Assembly (NCBI RefSeq): GCF_026151205.1
Contig: NC_087084.1
Span: forward strand, 10,941,453-11,001,452
Length of the DNA: 60,000 nt
Direction of reading: 5' to 3'
Source: Bolinopsis microptera
Taxonomy: Eukaryota > Ctenophora > Tentaculata > Lobata > Bolinopsidae
This document shows positions 46,001 to 57,741 of this stretch, piece by piece. Within the stretch, counting starts at the first letter, position 1. Every line of letters starts with the position of its first letter. Both the position numbers and the translations under genes were made by a program. A model generated the notes under the pieces. That model saw nothing but the letters and a program-made list of their open reading frames with translations. It made no database searches and had not been told where the DNA came from.

Positions 46001-48237
46001 AACCACTCGATATAATCATCACGTCAAATTTTAAGTGTGATTATTTCAGAAATCAAGATCCCTGGAATCTGCCGAACCTAAACCAGAATGGAGGGATATA
46101 GATGCGGACACAACAGATCCCATGTTCGCACCTGAATATGCCGCAGAAATCTTTGAAAATCTGAGGGAAAGAGAAGTCCATTTCCTTGTGGAAGACTATC
46201 TGTCAAATCAAGCAGAAATAACAGAAACAATGCGTGCTATTCTCATTGATTGGCTTGTTGAGGTATGGAGAAAGTTTTGATAATAACGCCGATATTTTGT
46301 AACTCAATATGAGCGGGACCGTCTAGTTTTTCTCTTTAGATAGTTCGAAACTCCGCGCGCGTCTTAATGCTGGCAAACTTTGCTTTGTCAAAAATGATAG
46401 TCTCCGGGCATAAAAAGCCACATATTGTCAGCGTGAGCGCGCTGCGCAAGGCGAATCCTCAAATCTACACACTATCGATAAAAATAGCGCCACTTTCAAA
46501 TTTGGTGGGAAACTGATCGTGCTTGCACGCACCAAGCAATTACGATTACACACACACGTCACCTCAGGTGCAGGAAACATTCGAACTGTTCCATGAAACA
46601 CTCTACCTGGCCGTGAGAATGGTTGATAGGTATTTGAACCGAAAGAACGTCCGTAAACTTCACCTTCAGCTGCTGGGTGTTACTGCCATATTCCTCGCTT
46701 CTAAGATGGAGGTAAGCAGTGCTACAGTTTTCAATCGCCACTCCCTGATTCTGACTGTTCATTTCATTGGTCATTTCTCTTTTCAACTACTACTGCTTTA
46801 ACAAGTTCCGGTACTTCGGTTCAAACTTTTATTATCCTCAAATTTAGAAAGTTTGTGTGATCGTACCTGATATAAACCCCACCCTCCCTCAGGAACGATA
46901 CCCACCCCCTCTGGAAGACTTCATATTCGTGTGCGACAGAGCCTACACAGAGGATCAAATACTGAAGATGGAGCGAGTGCTGTGCGCTGAATTAGAGTAT
47001 GAAGTTTACATGCCTCTCTCTTACAGCTTCCTGAGACGTTACGGAAAATGTGTTAATGCTGATATGAGATTACTGACCATCGGCAGGTGAGAGATTAGTC
47101 AATTTGGTAGATATCATTCCTCGATTTCGGTAGATTTTCGAAATTATTAAGTCCTGAAGCGGTTTAAAAAGTTACTACTGCTCTTCATCGAGTAATAAAA
47201 CGTAACATTACAGTTTACACGCTATTCAGCCACGGTTTACGTTTGGACTGATTAAACCACCTTGATAATATGATTGTAATAGATTTGTAATTAGTCCAAA
47301 ATTAGTGTAAATTATCTGCAGTTACCGACTTTAGCCAATTCTTACCAGTTGTTAGTTTTAGTGTTGCCCCTTACCATAACTTAGTTTAAAAGCTTTATAC
47401 CATTTCAAATGTTAAACCTTATCACTTCAAATGTTAAACCTTATCACTTCAAATGTTAAACCTTATCACTTGAAATGTTAAACCTTACCAGACTTACTAA
47501 CATATGTGTGTGGAAATTTTACCCAATATTATTGATTATGAGGCGTGAATTCCTGGCTTTTAATGGCACGTTTCATTCAAATGCACAAACTAAAGTTGAT
47601 GGTTTTATCAAAGAAAGTAAGGGAACGTTGGTGGGGTTATAGGACAGTGAGGGAAGGTATTACCAAAAACGGTGATTCGGTTGTCAACACATAAGCATTG
47701 AATATTATCTCTTTTATGGCGAAGTCCTTGTCATATTTGGATGTATTAACTGTAAACATGAGGTCAGGATTCGAAATAGCTACCATCCGTATTGCATTGC
47801 CCATTTTCAAGTTGGGCAGTAGAATTAATAGTTAACATCATTATTAAATACGTAAAAACGATGTGTTTCAAGACTATCTTGATAAGTTATTAAGTCTATT
47901 CCTTTCCTTACTTTTTATCTTATTCCCCTCTTAACCACATCACCTTCTCAGATACGCTCTGGAACTCTCCCTGCAAGAATACCAATACGTCACCTACCGC
48001 CCCTCACAGCTCGCTGCGGCTGCGCTCCTCTTCGCGATGCGCAAATCCGGCAACACCGACTGGGACATCACCTGCCAGCACTACTCCAGCTACACGGAGG
48101 AGGACCTTAACGAGCTTATCAGTATGATGGATAAGAGCACAGTGGCTGCTTCCAGCAACAAACACTGTAAAACTATCTACAAGAAGTACTCTCACCGGGT
48201 GTTCTTCGAGGTGGCGCTCCTGCCGCCCCTGCAATAG
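37069..48237 (+). CDS. CCNB3: Cyclin B3, 8 coding exons, 394 residues
   Basis: Exons: 37069-37110, 37357-37461, 44797-44903, 45771-45864, 46050-46262, 46568-46711, 46893-47086, 47952-48237; phases agree and the sum is 1185 bases. A destruction box, RSALGDITN, is at residues ~41-49. The first cyclin box runs from ~160 with EYAAEIFENLREREV, MRAILIDWLVEVQETFELFH and ETLYLAVRMVDRYL, wording typical of cyclin B3 rather than A or B. It continues with YPPPLEDFIFVCD and SYSFLRRYGKCV, and the second box has YALELSLQEYQYVTYRPSQLA. Family role: partner of CDK1 (and CDK2) in mitosis and meiosis, degraded through APC/C. Shorter than vertebrate cyclin B3 (which has a long extra exon), like other invertebrate forms. 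Intron 2 (37462-44796) has been expanded by transposons. Confidence 0.95.
38179..38943. mobile_element. 765-bp Tc1/mariner-type MITE
   Basis: Inverted ends of 33 bases with one mismatch, starting CAGGGTGGGCCAAAAGTC on the left and CAGGGTGGACCAAAAGTC on the right reverse-complemented, flanked by TA on both sides. No ORF. Inserted 14 bases upstream of the first ATG of the cargo ORF. Confidence 0.93.
38958..42890 (+). pseudogene. Unidentified ORF carried by the hAT-type element, split by a LINE
   Basis: Three parts. (a) 38958-39114, from an ATG, Cys-rich: WRCKCGRVMESLTYDRCLRC then GSCSCNPC, a zinc-ribbon-like arrangement. (b) Overlapping in another frame, open from 39064 to 40603: an acidic/Pro-Ser start with two PVPEPSTED units, a long basic middle, and a cluster KSKKRRRRM near 40085. 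(c) 42681-42890: SEEEIIEEHLFSLLNND to a stop. Parts b and c are in the same frame, and the 11-bp TTTAGCCAGTT occurs at the end of b and start of c, so the LINE at 40604-42676 interrupted one continuous frame of ~580 codons. A frame shift between a and b falls in a 40-base stretch that is itself tandemly duplicated (39076 and about 39148). No family recognised; no catalytic motif seen. Confidence 0.65.
40604..42676 (-). mobile_element. 5'-truncated non-LTR retrotransposon (LINE), intact RT frame
   Basis: One frame, 42611-40665, reads 648 codons on minus. It has reverse transcriptase blocks in order: LKSGKAVGIDKVPGE, IRPLQLTLLNVSRKILSLIV, FQAAYKAGRSCAD, VSIDMSAAFNTI, GASQGDSTAGKLF, and the catalytic box as YSDD rather than YADD. 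The downstream thumb region has LYDSLVVSVLLYNCCCWAV and LQRKHLKRIL. No apurinic endonuclease domain is present, so it is 5' truncated. Flanked by an 11-bp target duplication TTTAGCCAGTT (40593-40603 and 42677-42687); the 3' tail is AT-rich (TTATTATATTATAT) rather than poly-A. Coding capacity is uninterrupted, so insertion is fairly young. The exact clade is not assigned. Confidence 0.92.
44570..44725. repeat. About 50-bp tandem repeat, 3 copies
   Basis: Unit AACAATTTGGGATGACTTCT, CTCCTTCAACCTGAACAAAA, then a TTTAAATTA spacer. In cyclin B3 intron 2, just upstream of exon 3. Confidence 0.9.
45074..45487. mobile_element. 414-bp fold-back MITE with poly-G ends in cyclin B3 intron 3
   Basis: The left end is a run of ~22 G then CCAAGTGGATATTTGTAGAT; the right end is its reverse complement with a C run. 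Internal ATCTACAAATATCTACAT and CTCAAATATGTGCCCAGAAA blocks are directly repeated. TATATT flanks both ends, a probable 6-bp target duplication. No ORF. Confidence 0.88.
47399..47490. repeat. 22-bp tandem repeat, 4 copies
   Basis: Unit ATCACTTCAAATGTTAAACC plus TT in cyclin B3 intron 7. Confidence 0.9.
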
Positions 48238-49803
48238 TGTCACGTTATGTCCAAATATGGTCATAGCAATATTACCACGTGAAACTGAAGTGTTTCAGTG
48301 TGTTATTCTAACAGGTAAAGTGTCCGAGTGTGTCGTGTGAGTGTGTGTGAGATTCAGAAGTGAAATGTTAGCAGTTTGTGTGTGGGTAGAGGTTTCAACC
48401 CATCTCCATTTTAGGATATAAGATAATGAAATCTCTTTCTCTGCCTAGTTCGAATTCTCATGAAACTGACTCGAATTGTTTTGCACAAAACATTCGTTCA
48501 TAATAAGGTCAATATTTTAAAATACACAATGAAAATAGTCCCGGGTCTGGGTTGAAAGCCGCCTCACATAACTGAACTAACAAATGTCTATCATTACTGA
48601 CGAAACAAGCCGGCTGATGACTACACCGTATTCTGTGATAAAAGCAGTGACTACAGCGAGATTCCGTTTAATTACTAATATTTGTTGCTCTGTGCTACCT
48701 TAATTAATTAAATACGCACTTTAATTAAATATGCGAATTTTTTTTAGTTTCCTCCGTAAGTTTCGTTTTACATTATTTACATCAGTTTTTGATATATTGC
48801 TGTTTACGAGGTGAGATTAAGAGGCGAGCGAGACTCAATAATTTAAAGGTTGAGCACTTTAATTAAACTGTTGGCTACTAAATCCAACAAAGCGTCTTTT
48901 TACCATTTCATGCGTTAAAGTTAATGTAATAATATGTGTAATATTAATCACAATGCTTTATATATTTTAGGTAAAGTTGAGGGAATATTTTATAAGCTTA
49001 TTAATAAATAAGTCGATATCATGTGCTACAGTGTATTTGGTTGAGATTGAGACTTGATTCGCTAAGTTAATAGTATACATGATATAGACAGTTTGAATCC
49101 ATAGCGACGAATACTTAGCATGGTTAGGAGCTATTTGTATATAACTAAACTGGTTGTTTGTTAAGCGAGATGAGCCTAATAATAATCCATTCCGGCTAAA
49201 TCTGCTTGCATGTAAACACAATTAGCAGGCTAACCTAACCGTATCAAGCAAATTTTCTAATATTTCAATCAATAAAAACCTGATAGAATTTCCTGACTTA
49301 GCTAAGTTCGTAGCATGTAATTCTTGTTTGTTTAGTGAGGGTTAGTTACAATTAGGTATATCTTTGAGCTGCTTTATCGTTTAAGATTAACTTACGCGAC
49401 AATAGATTGTACAATTAATTATTGCGTCCTAGAACTTTTTATATATGTCTAATTTTAAGTATGTGCGCTATTATTTTAATTGCGAGTAATTATTGAGGAC
49501 GAGATCGCAGATTTTTTGGCAACAATTAGGGTCGTTTTCTCCATTCTAGTCTATTCTTGTAACATTTTACAATTCAACTGAATCCTAGAGTCCAGAACGA
49601 TTGTGTATCTTGTTTTAATAAAGTTAATTAAATTGGTTAATTCTACTATCGACTTGTACTGAATATGAGTAGTTTTCTTTTGTTATAACCTGCTATTTTG
49701 ATAGAAATAGTGATTCTTACGGCAGAAATTATCACAACCAATCTTGCCACCAAATTGAATTAAAACTTTAACACAACAGTTATTAGTGATAAGGATATAA
49801 GTA
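48238..49803. other. Intergenic, cyclin B3 3' flank, no gene seen
   Basis: AT-rich DNA downstream of the cyclin stop. Poly-A signals (AATAAA) occur, for example near 49271 and 49617, but none can be chosen. No coding frame with family resemblance. Confidence 0.5.
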
Positions 49804-50120
49804 TCTTACTATATATAAAGCGAGACGATATATATATATATATCTGTGCCATTTTACTGACACCACGGCATCAACTTTAACGCGACTTTCCGCAAAAACC
49901 GTAAAAGATATACAACTGGAACTTTTTTGGCTGGGTCAAATGCTTTAATGGCCTTCAAATCAGCATGAAAAAATAAAAAATTGGCCAAGGAATAATGATT
50001 TTAGAGCCTAAAATTTGGACCCCCAAGTGGTGTCAAAAACGCCAATTAAATAGGTAATAATTATTTTAGTATTTTGAGTCTTGACACCGTTTAGGGTTAT
50101 ATTATACGGGTTCCTGCTAG
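49804..50120 (+). mobile_element. Helitron-like non-autonomous element
   Basis: Begins TCTTACTATATATAAAGCGA, close to the TC...TACTA-TATAAA-GCGA start of many animal Helitrons, and ends TTCCTGCTAG followed by T, matching the CTAG end inserted before T. A weak CGGG/CCTG pairing precedes the end. The inner text (CCGCAAAAACCGTAAAAGAT) is also of Helitron style. No Rep/helicase frame; about 317 bases. Confidence 0.55.
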
Positions 50121-50330
50121 TATATATAAAGGGCTTGACGCTTGTGTTAACTGGAGACCCCAGGCTGCCCTCAGGCTATTAGTAGTTCATAAATGATAAA
50201 CAACGAATAGTCTAGTAACGCTTGTGTAATTTGAAATTTAGCGTATTACATATTACCGACTTTAATGAACTCGTCCGAGGACCGAGATACTGCTTATATA
50301 AGGGAAGGACCAATAGAAATTACTGGGCGG

Positions 50331-50395
50331 CGCTCAGCCTGTCATTCCGCCTAATCTCTATTCGATTATGAACATAAATATAATAGCCTGGGGTC
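50331..50395 (+). repeat. Dispersed repeat B, copy 2
   Basis: GGCGCTCAGCCTGTCATTCC to ATAATAGCCTGGGGTC, as at 32448-32540. Confidence 0.85.
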
Positions 50396-51213
50396 TTGAC
50401 GGATGTTACTCGTCTAAATTTCTTCGAAGTAGCGCCATTAACAATGGTCAACCTGGGGTCCCCAGGTAAGGATAGAAAATAACTAATAAGGGGGGGGCGT
50501 TATTTTGATCCATACAATTACCGCTTTTTAATCGCTTAATAAACTTAACGCATAAAGGGTCGTTCACTCATTACGTAATCGATTCTTCACAATTTTCATT
50601 GACCGTTGCACGTTGACGAATGTTACTCGTCTAAATTTCTTCGAAGTAGCGCGCGCCGATTTCTCGATGGCACGCTTTCTCGATGGCACGTGCTACGAAG
50701 TAGCGCGCGCCAGGCCAGATCATTAACACTGGTCAAATCGACCGTAGTCAAGGCGTGTGGACCATAAAATATAAATCTTGCGTGTTGCGCAGCTGGCGGC
50801 GTTAATTGGTTATTAAATATTTTGTTATGTATCGGCCGGTCGCGCTAATGGCTAAATCACTCGATAGTCGAGTATGAAGTGATTAATTTGACCATTGTTA
50901 ATGGTCTGACCCGGTGCGCGCTACTTTTAAGCACTTTCCATTTCGAGAAGAAAGCGGCGCGCGCTACTTCGAAGAAATTTAAAGAGTATAAACATCCGTC
51001 AAAGAAATGCACTATTAAGTTGCTTTATCCAGAGCCCTTGCGATTGCAGTGGCGCGCGCCCGCCTCACGGCTTTTCTTGACTTGTGAAACAAGCGCGCCC
51101 ACACTTACTGGGCCGCGCTTTGACCATTGTTAATGATCTTGCCCGGCGCGCGCTACTTCGTAGCACTTGCCATCGCTACTTCGAAGAAATTTAGACGAGT
51201 AACATCCGTCAAG
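50395..51213. repeat. GC-rich inverted-repeat cluster
   Basis: A ~40-base motif, GACGGATGTTACTCGTCTAA followed by ATTTCTTCGAAGTAGCGC, occurs forward at about 50397 and 50614 and reversed at about 50950-51000 and 51165-51212. Further CGCGCGCTACTTCG, TCGATGGCACG and CATTAACAATGGTCAA motifs repeat in both orientations in between. CpG-rich islands of GCGCGCGCC contrast with the AT-rich surroundings. No ORF with family resemblance. Confidence 0.8.
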
Positions 51214-51271
51214 GCCGCGCTCAGCCTGTCATTCCGCCAAATCTTTATTCGAACATAATAGCCTGGGGTCA
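51213..51271 (+). repeat. Dispersed repeat B, copy 3
   Basis: CCGCGCTCAGCCTGTCATTC to AACATAATAGCCTGGGGTC, nearest to the first copy but shorter inside. Confidence 0.85.
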
Positions 51272-51369
51272 TGAAACCATTAGGTGTCGCCGAGCTGCGA
51301 AAGATTGGCATCGTCAATTATGAGGGCCGCTAACAAAGTCACGTGAGACTGACAGTCGAGTGCTGAAAT

Positions 51370-51482
51370 TCACGATGTCAATCCTTCCCAGCTTGGCGAG
51401 GCCCAGTCTTGCCGATTTACGGAAGGTGGTTGCGAGGAGAATTATTTGATGCGCCGCGCGGCCAATAGTGCATCGCGCTACA
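51370..51482 (-). repeat. Dispersed repeat C, copy 2 (inverted)
   Basis: Contains CACGATGTCAATCCTTCC, GGTTGCGAGGAGAATTATTT and GCCAATAGTGCATCGCGCTA, the reverse complement of 32636-32745 with differences. Confidence 0.8.
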
Positions 51483-51696
51483 AGTCGAGTGTAGAGTGCT
51501 TAAATTAATAATTGATCAATAATCATTATTTTTAATATTTTGCTAAATGACCATGATGGCTGATGTTATAAAAGTATAGTTATGTTGCAAAATAAATCTA
51601 TGTATAATAAAACGTGCGCTTTATTACTCAACTTGCAAAAAGTAAGTTTGACTGTTTAAATATTAATAAGGCTCAGTTAATCTCCTGCGAAAGCAT

Positions 51697-51796
51697 TGTC
51701 ATACGTTGTATGACCCACCGCGCACGAGTGCGCGGCTCTCCCTGTATCGTCGAAACTCTACAGGGGTATAGTGGGGGTCACCACGTGATACAACGA
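51697..51796 (+). repeat. Dispersed repeat A, copy 2
   Basis: CATACGTTGTATGACCCACC through GTGCGCGGCTCTCCCTGTAT to CACGTGATACAA, as at 31555-31668. Confidence 0.85.
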
Positions 51797-51799
51797 AAG

Positions 51800-53027
51800 C
51801 ACACGTTTAAATATACATGTCTACTATACTGAATACTGCAATTAGTCCTTGATTAACTAGAGAAATGAAGCTTGCGATTAGAAGTGCAAGTTTAATTATT
51901 TCAGTTTTAAAATATTCAGGGCGGGCTCGTAAAATAAGTAAAGCGATCAATAAAAAAGTTGCAGACAATGAACAATGAAGAAGTAAAATATAAAAGTGGT
52001 AAGGGTGGTTGTGCAATCGAAACAAATTTTTTGTGGTTATTGTTATCAAAAAAGGTATATTCAATATCAAATATTGGACATGAAAACTTTATACTACTAA
52101 GCACGCCGCGCAAATTAAAAAAATATGAAATATTTATACATTGTATGGCACATATAATTGTTAATAATCGAGCGCTGCAGCTTTGATGATTTTTTATTTA
52201 GCCCTGGAACGTTACAGGAGGTTTGACGTGTTATGTATTGTTCTTTAACACCCGTATATCATATATCAGTTATTGGTTAAAAACAGAGGCGGCCATTGAA
52301 GGCGTCCAGGTTCACATAGCCATGTGTCTACGCGTACTGCGTGACGCGCTTGTTTCACAAGCGAGAGGGCTCTTGTTAGAGCAAGCGTCCAGGCGTCTGT
52401 GGACGCCCATCTGGTGGCTGGTGCTTAAAAATAGAAATAGTGATTAGTAATAGTGTTCCGAAATATCTTATCGCAATATGAAGCTCTTTATTCACTCAAA
52501 CGTTCGAATGAAAGCGCACGCATTATCTTTGTGAAATTTTTTGATGTTGGTCGTCCAATCCTACGTTTGGACGAATAAGCCGCGCAGTTTTAACACATAG
52601 TTAATTGTAAACGGTACAAAGCACATCAAGCGCATCCCACTACAGGTAATTTATATGATTTGCTCGTCCAGGACATCTTGCAATTTGAACTATCGACTGT
52701 TATGATACTGCGCGGCTGAGATCGTACACGTGTGGTGTCTTGTTTCACACATATTATAAGTTTTTGTTTTTGTTTGCTGTCGCCTGCGAAGTGTGACACA
52801 TTACAAACATGAGGCCCTGTGTGTAATACAATCGGTAGTTTGGAGGGAGTTTGGGCCGGCCCCAAGTCCCCCACCCCTCCCCTCCCCAGTCCGTCGATTG
52901 GACACCCAACAAAACTGCCAGCCGCCTCCCACGAGCCGCCTCTGGTTAAAAATATTTTGAAGTGTAGTTTTGGTATCAATAAACCTGTCACATCTTATTA
53001 CCGAACTTAAATTGCAAAAGTGAGGGT
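51800..53027. other. Intergenic, no gene seen
   Basis: AT-rich with a few GC-rich patches, for example 52290-52430 with short inverted motifs (CTTGTTTCACAAGCG). No convincing coding exon or RNA gene. Confidence 0.5.

Positions 53028-53106
<79 letters not shown>
53028..53106. repeat. Run of 79 G
   Basis: Uninterrupted poly-G. It may begin a G-ended transposon like those at 45074 and 57742, or may be inflated by sequencing. Confidence 0.95.
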
Positions 53107-53108
<2 letters not shown>

Positions 53109-53617
53109 TTTTTTGGGAAAAAAGGGGCCCCCCTTTAAAAAATAAATTTGAAAAAAAAAACCTAAATTTAAAAAATAATTAAATTTTTTCCGGGTAAAAA
53201 TTTTTAATTTTTAAACATGTTTTTTGATTTTTGGGGGCCGGAAATGCCCCTTTTTTGGGGGGTTTTTAAAAATTTTAAGTTTTTTTTTTGTTTGGGGCCG
53301 AAAAAAGGGGGGGGGCCCACTTCCAAAAAGGGGGCCCGGTGTTTTAAATTTTTTGGGGGGGGGTTTTCCCCCAAAAACCCCCCCCCTTTTCCCCCCCCTT
53401 TTTGGGAAAAAAAATGCCAGGGGTTTCCAAAAAACCCCGGGGTTTAAAAAATTTTTTTAATTTTTTTTTTTTACAAAAAAAATTTTAAAATTTTCTTATT
53501 CCCCCTTTTTTTAAATAAAGGGGGGGGGGGGGGGGTTTTTCCGGGTTTAAAAACCCAGGGGTTAGGGCCCCCCCCCTTTAAAGTTTTTTTTAAAATTTTT
53601 TTGTTTTTTTTTTTTTA

Positions 53618-53649
<32 letters not shown>

Positions 53650-54131
53650 TTTTTTTTTAAAAAATTTTGATCAAAAATTCACTTTGGTTTTTTGGTTTTT
53701 GTTGAAAAAAAATCCAAAAAAAACTTAATTAAAACCCCCTTTTTTGTTTCCAAAAATTTTTTTAAAAAAAAAATTTCAAAAAAAAAAAAACCCAACTAAA
53801 TTTTGTTCCCAAAAAAATTTTTAAAAAAGAAATTTTTTAATGCAAAGCCTGGGGGGTTTACCCGTCTGTTACCCCCCAAAAGTAAAAAAATAAAAAAATT
53901 TTTCCCAAAAAATTCCTTTTCTAATTGGGGGAAAAATTAAAAAAATTTTTTTTTCCCCCAAATTTTATTTTTAACATAATTTTTTTTTAATTTTTATTTT
54001 TTTTTAAAAAAAAATTTTATAAAATTTTAAATTTTTAAAAATTTGAAAAAATGAAACAAAAATTTTTATAAAAAACATTCATTTTTTCCCTTTCAAAATT
54101 TTTTTTCCCAAAAAAGGAAAAATTAAAAACC

Positions 54132-54184
<53 letters not shown>

Positions 54185-55840
54185 AAACCCCACTTTCACT
54201 TCCCCAAAAAAAAAAAAAAAAAAAAAAAACCTTTTTAAATTTCCTTTTAAAATTTCCCCAAAAATTTTTGGGTTTTACAAGGGTTTTGTTTTTTTTTTCT
54301 TTTTTTTCTTTTTTTTAAAAAAAATTTTTTTTTTAAATTTTTAAAAATTTTTCTAAAAAAAGGGGACCAAAAATAAAAATTTTTTTTTTTCCCCTGGGGT
54401 AATTCTATAAAATTTTTTTATTTTTCAAAATTTTCCCAAACCCCAATCTTAAAAAAACCCCTAAATTAAAAAAAAAACCCCCAAAAAAATTTTAAACAAT
54501 TAATTTTTTTTAAAAAAAAACCCCACCTTTTTTTGGGTTCCCCGGGGGGTTCCCTTTTTTTTTTTTTAATTTCCCTTTTTAAATTTTAAATTTTGGGTTT
54601 AAAAAAGGGGGATTTGTTTAAAGGGGGGTTTTTTTTTTTCCTTTTGGGGGGTTTAAAAAGAAATTTTTTTTTCCCAAAACAAAAATTCCAATTTGGGAAA
54701 AATTTTTTTAAAAAGGGTTTAAAATTAAATTCTTTTTTTGGTTAAAATTTTTTTCGGGTTAGGGGGGGTCTTAAAAAAGGGCATTTAAAGGTTTTTTGGG
54801 AAAAAATTTTTAAAACGGTTTGGGGGCAAATAAATAAAATTTAAAATTGGGTTTCTTTTTTTTTTAAAAAAAATTTTTTTGGGGTGGGGGTGCGCATAAA
54901 CCGGGGAAAATTGTTTTAAAAAAAAAAAAAAAAATTTTGGGAATTTTGTTTTTTGGTTTTTTTCCTTTTTTGGCCCTTTTTAACCATTTTTTTTAAACCC
55001 AAAAAAATAAAAATTTTTAAAACCTTTTTTATTTTTAAAAAGGGGAATACCATTAATTTTTTCTAATAATTTTGGGGGGGTTTCCCCCCCCCCCCTTTTT
55101 AAATTGTTTGAAATTTTAAAAAAAAAAGCCCCCCAAAATTTAATTTTTTAAAAAGGGTAAAGACCAAAAATTTTAAAAAAATTTGAAAAAAAAAAATTTT
55201 TTTAAAGGGCCCTTTTCCTTGTTTTCCCTCCCTTTTTCCCTTTTTTTTTGGGGGGGGGGGGGTAGGGGGCCAAAGGGACCCATAAAACCCCCCATTTTAA
55301 AATTTTGGCATTGGGATTTTTTGGGGTTTTTTTCTGGGGGTTTGTTCCCCGGGAAAAACAAAGGGGTTTTAAAAAAACCCTTTTGGGGGGGAAAAACCTT
55401 ATCCCCCCCTTTAAAAAAATTGTTTTTAATTTAAAAAAAATTTTTTTTTAAAAAAAAAATTTTAATTTTAAAAAAACCCTTTTAACCAAAATTTTTTAAC
55501 TTTTTTAAAAACCCATTTTTTAAAACCCCTTTTCCCAAGGGCTTTTTTTTCATTTAAAAACCCATTTTCATTTGATAACCCCTTTATTTTTTTTTAAATT
55601 TAAAAATTTTTCAAAATTAATTTCCCCAACATTTTTGAAAAAAACCAAAAATTTTTTTAATAACCCCCAAAAAAGAAAAATTTTTTAAAAAAAAACCAAC
55701 CCCCCCAAAAAAACCCCAAACCAACCCCAAAAAACCCGGGACCCCCCAACCACCCCCCAAAACCCCCCCAAAACCCCAAACCCCCAAACCCCAAAAAAAA
55801 AACCCCCCAAAAAAAAAAATTTTTAAACCCCAAAACCTGC
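53107..55840. other. Homopolymer-stretched sequence, probable base-calling or assembly artefact
   Basis: For 2.7 kb almost every base occurs in runs of three to ten, a texture absent elsewhere in the window. It starts exactly at the end of the 79-G run and stops abruptly near 55840, where normal sequence resumes. No gene should be called here; the apparent frames rich in Gly, Phe, Pro and Lys are products of the runs. Confidence 0.85.
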
Positions 55841-57741
55841 AATCTCAAAATTCTTAAAGTTTAGTAATAGGGGAAAACTCATAAGAGGACCTACATTTTT
55901 TTAAAAAAGTTGCTTTTTTGTGGGAAAAAGGGGGAAAAGGGGGGGCCCCTTTGGGGCCCCCGTCAACTATTCCATTGTTTTTTAAAAATATAAAAAAAAT
56001 TATCTTAAAATTGCTTCTCTTTGTAGATCTTTTCATTATTACTGTATAAAATTAGCATAAAAGTGATAACATTGTTTCACTGATAACTTTGTTTTAATGA
56101 CATATCATACTCATAATTTAGTAAACCTTCAGCGGAAATAGCTCTTTGTCGATGACTTTTCCACTCTTTGCTTTGGGCTTTGCCAAAACAAACTGAAGCT
56201 CATGGCTTGAAACTATCATGTGACCTGATAGATAAAAAATATATACTTTGCTTTATTTTCCATAAACTCCATCAAATTTAACTTAAGTAAACATATTTGA
56301 AAAGCTTTCTTATTAGTAATCTGATATGATCTAGTATGTAGGCTACTTTATTTCAAACTTTCACCTTTTTAAAATGTAATGTCGTTTCACCTATGAATTG
56401 TTACATTTTCCTACCTTTGTATTTGATATTGCCTCGTGAGTCAATCCTCCTGCCTTTAAAAGGACATCCACCAGATATCCAAGCGTGTTCACTACTCATG
56501 ATTGTCTACACTGAAATTCGGTACTGTGAACAAACCGGAGAAGGAACTATTTACGAAGGAACTATTTACTATTTAAGTACAACAAAAATTATAGCAATAT
56601 TTCATATACCTTTATTAAAGGCAGCTACTTTTAGATCACCTAAAATACACAATTAACCGAAATGAACGGTTAAGACTGAAGATTGAGGAAAAAGTTCTAG
56701 TCACATCAGGTCGATACAGAGATATACGATTTACAGCAGTTTTAACAATAGCAATGATAACAATTCGCACCACACAATAGTAAACGGAATATCAAGCCCA
56801 TGGCAAAGAGTTAATCTTTAATCCTGGGTATAAAACCACGTGACTTTAGTAACGGCTAGGATTGGCTGGCACAAAACCCAAACTTACGTGATTGGGTAGA
56901 TTTCTTTCTGCTATGCTACTCAGCAAACGGCTTTGCGGTAACTCGAGATGCCGAGACAGAGCTGAGAATATATCTGCCCCAGGCTAGATCTATATGATGT
57001 ATTAATACTCTCCGTAATTATCAGTGTTGAAAGTTTTTTGTGAGTAAATTCTCGTGAATCTTCTCGAGATTTGAAGAACAAACTGCCACAGAAATAGATT
57101 TTAGGTGAGGTCATTTATTTTTGGCAGTTTAGTCTGAATGAATGTAACTATGATTTAGCGATGAGTTTATCTGTGTCTGCGGTTTAATATGGAAGAAATC
57201 CTGGAACATCACGAAATAGTGTTTTATCTGATCATTTAGTAGAATTTAACGGAATTGCAGTGACCATTGTATGACACTTAAATTTGACAGAAATCTTAAA
57301 ATTAGGGCTTTACATAGGACCTTGGTATGATGCACAACCTACTTATAGGAAAATTCTGCTATAAAAGATAAAATAAAGTTTTTACTGTAGTTACGTAAGG
57401 GGACATTGTGCTGGAATGTTTTTAATTGCTCCAAGCTTGTTCCTCGAATTCAAAGTTTGATTGTTTCAAGGAACTTATACCTTACATTAAACACAAGATG
57501 AAATAATCAAAATTATCGACTATTATTGGTTTGCAGGCTATTTTTAGATATAATCAACATAATAAATAATCATAATAGCAATTAACAGCTCTAGATTGTG
57601 TTACAATTAAATCCAACTATTTTGAAATTTTTTTTCATCGTTAGATTACAATAATTTGTATCTTTGTAGAATGTCTTATTAAATATTTTGTTGATAATTT
57701 TTCATGAAGTGTTGACTTTTTTATGAAGTGTTTTGATTTAA
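55841..57741. other. Intergenic, no gene seen
   Basis: Ordinary AT-rich DNA. No coding frame, repeat array or RNA gene recognised. Confidence 0.5.

Noticed and set aside
53107-55840. Gly/Phe/Pro-rich open frames in 53217-55848
   Set aside because: Produced by homopolymer runs in a region I consider artefactual.
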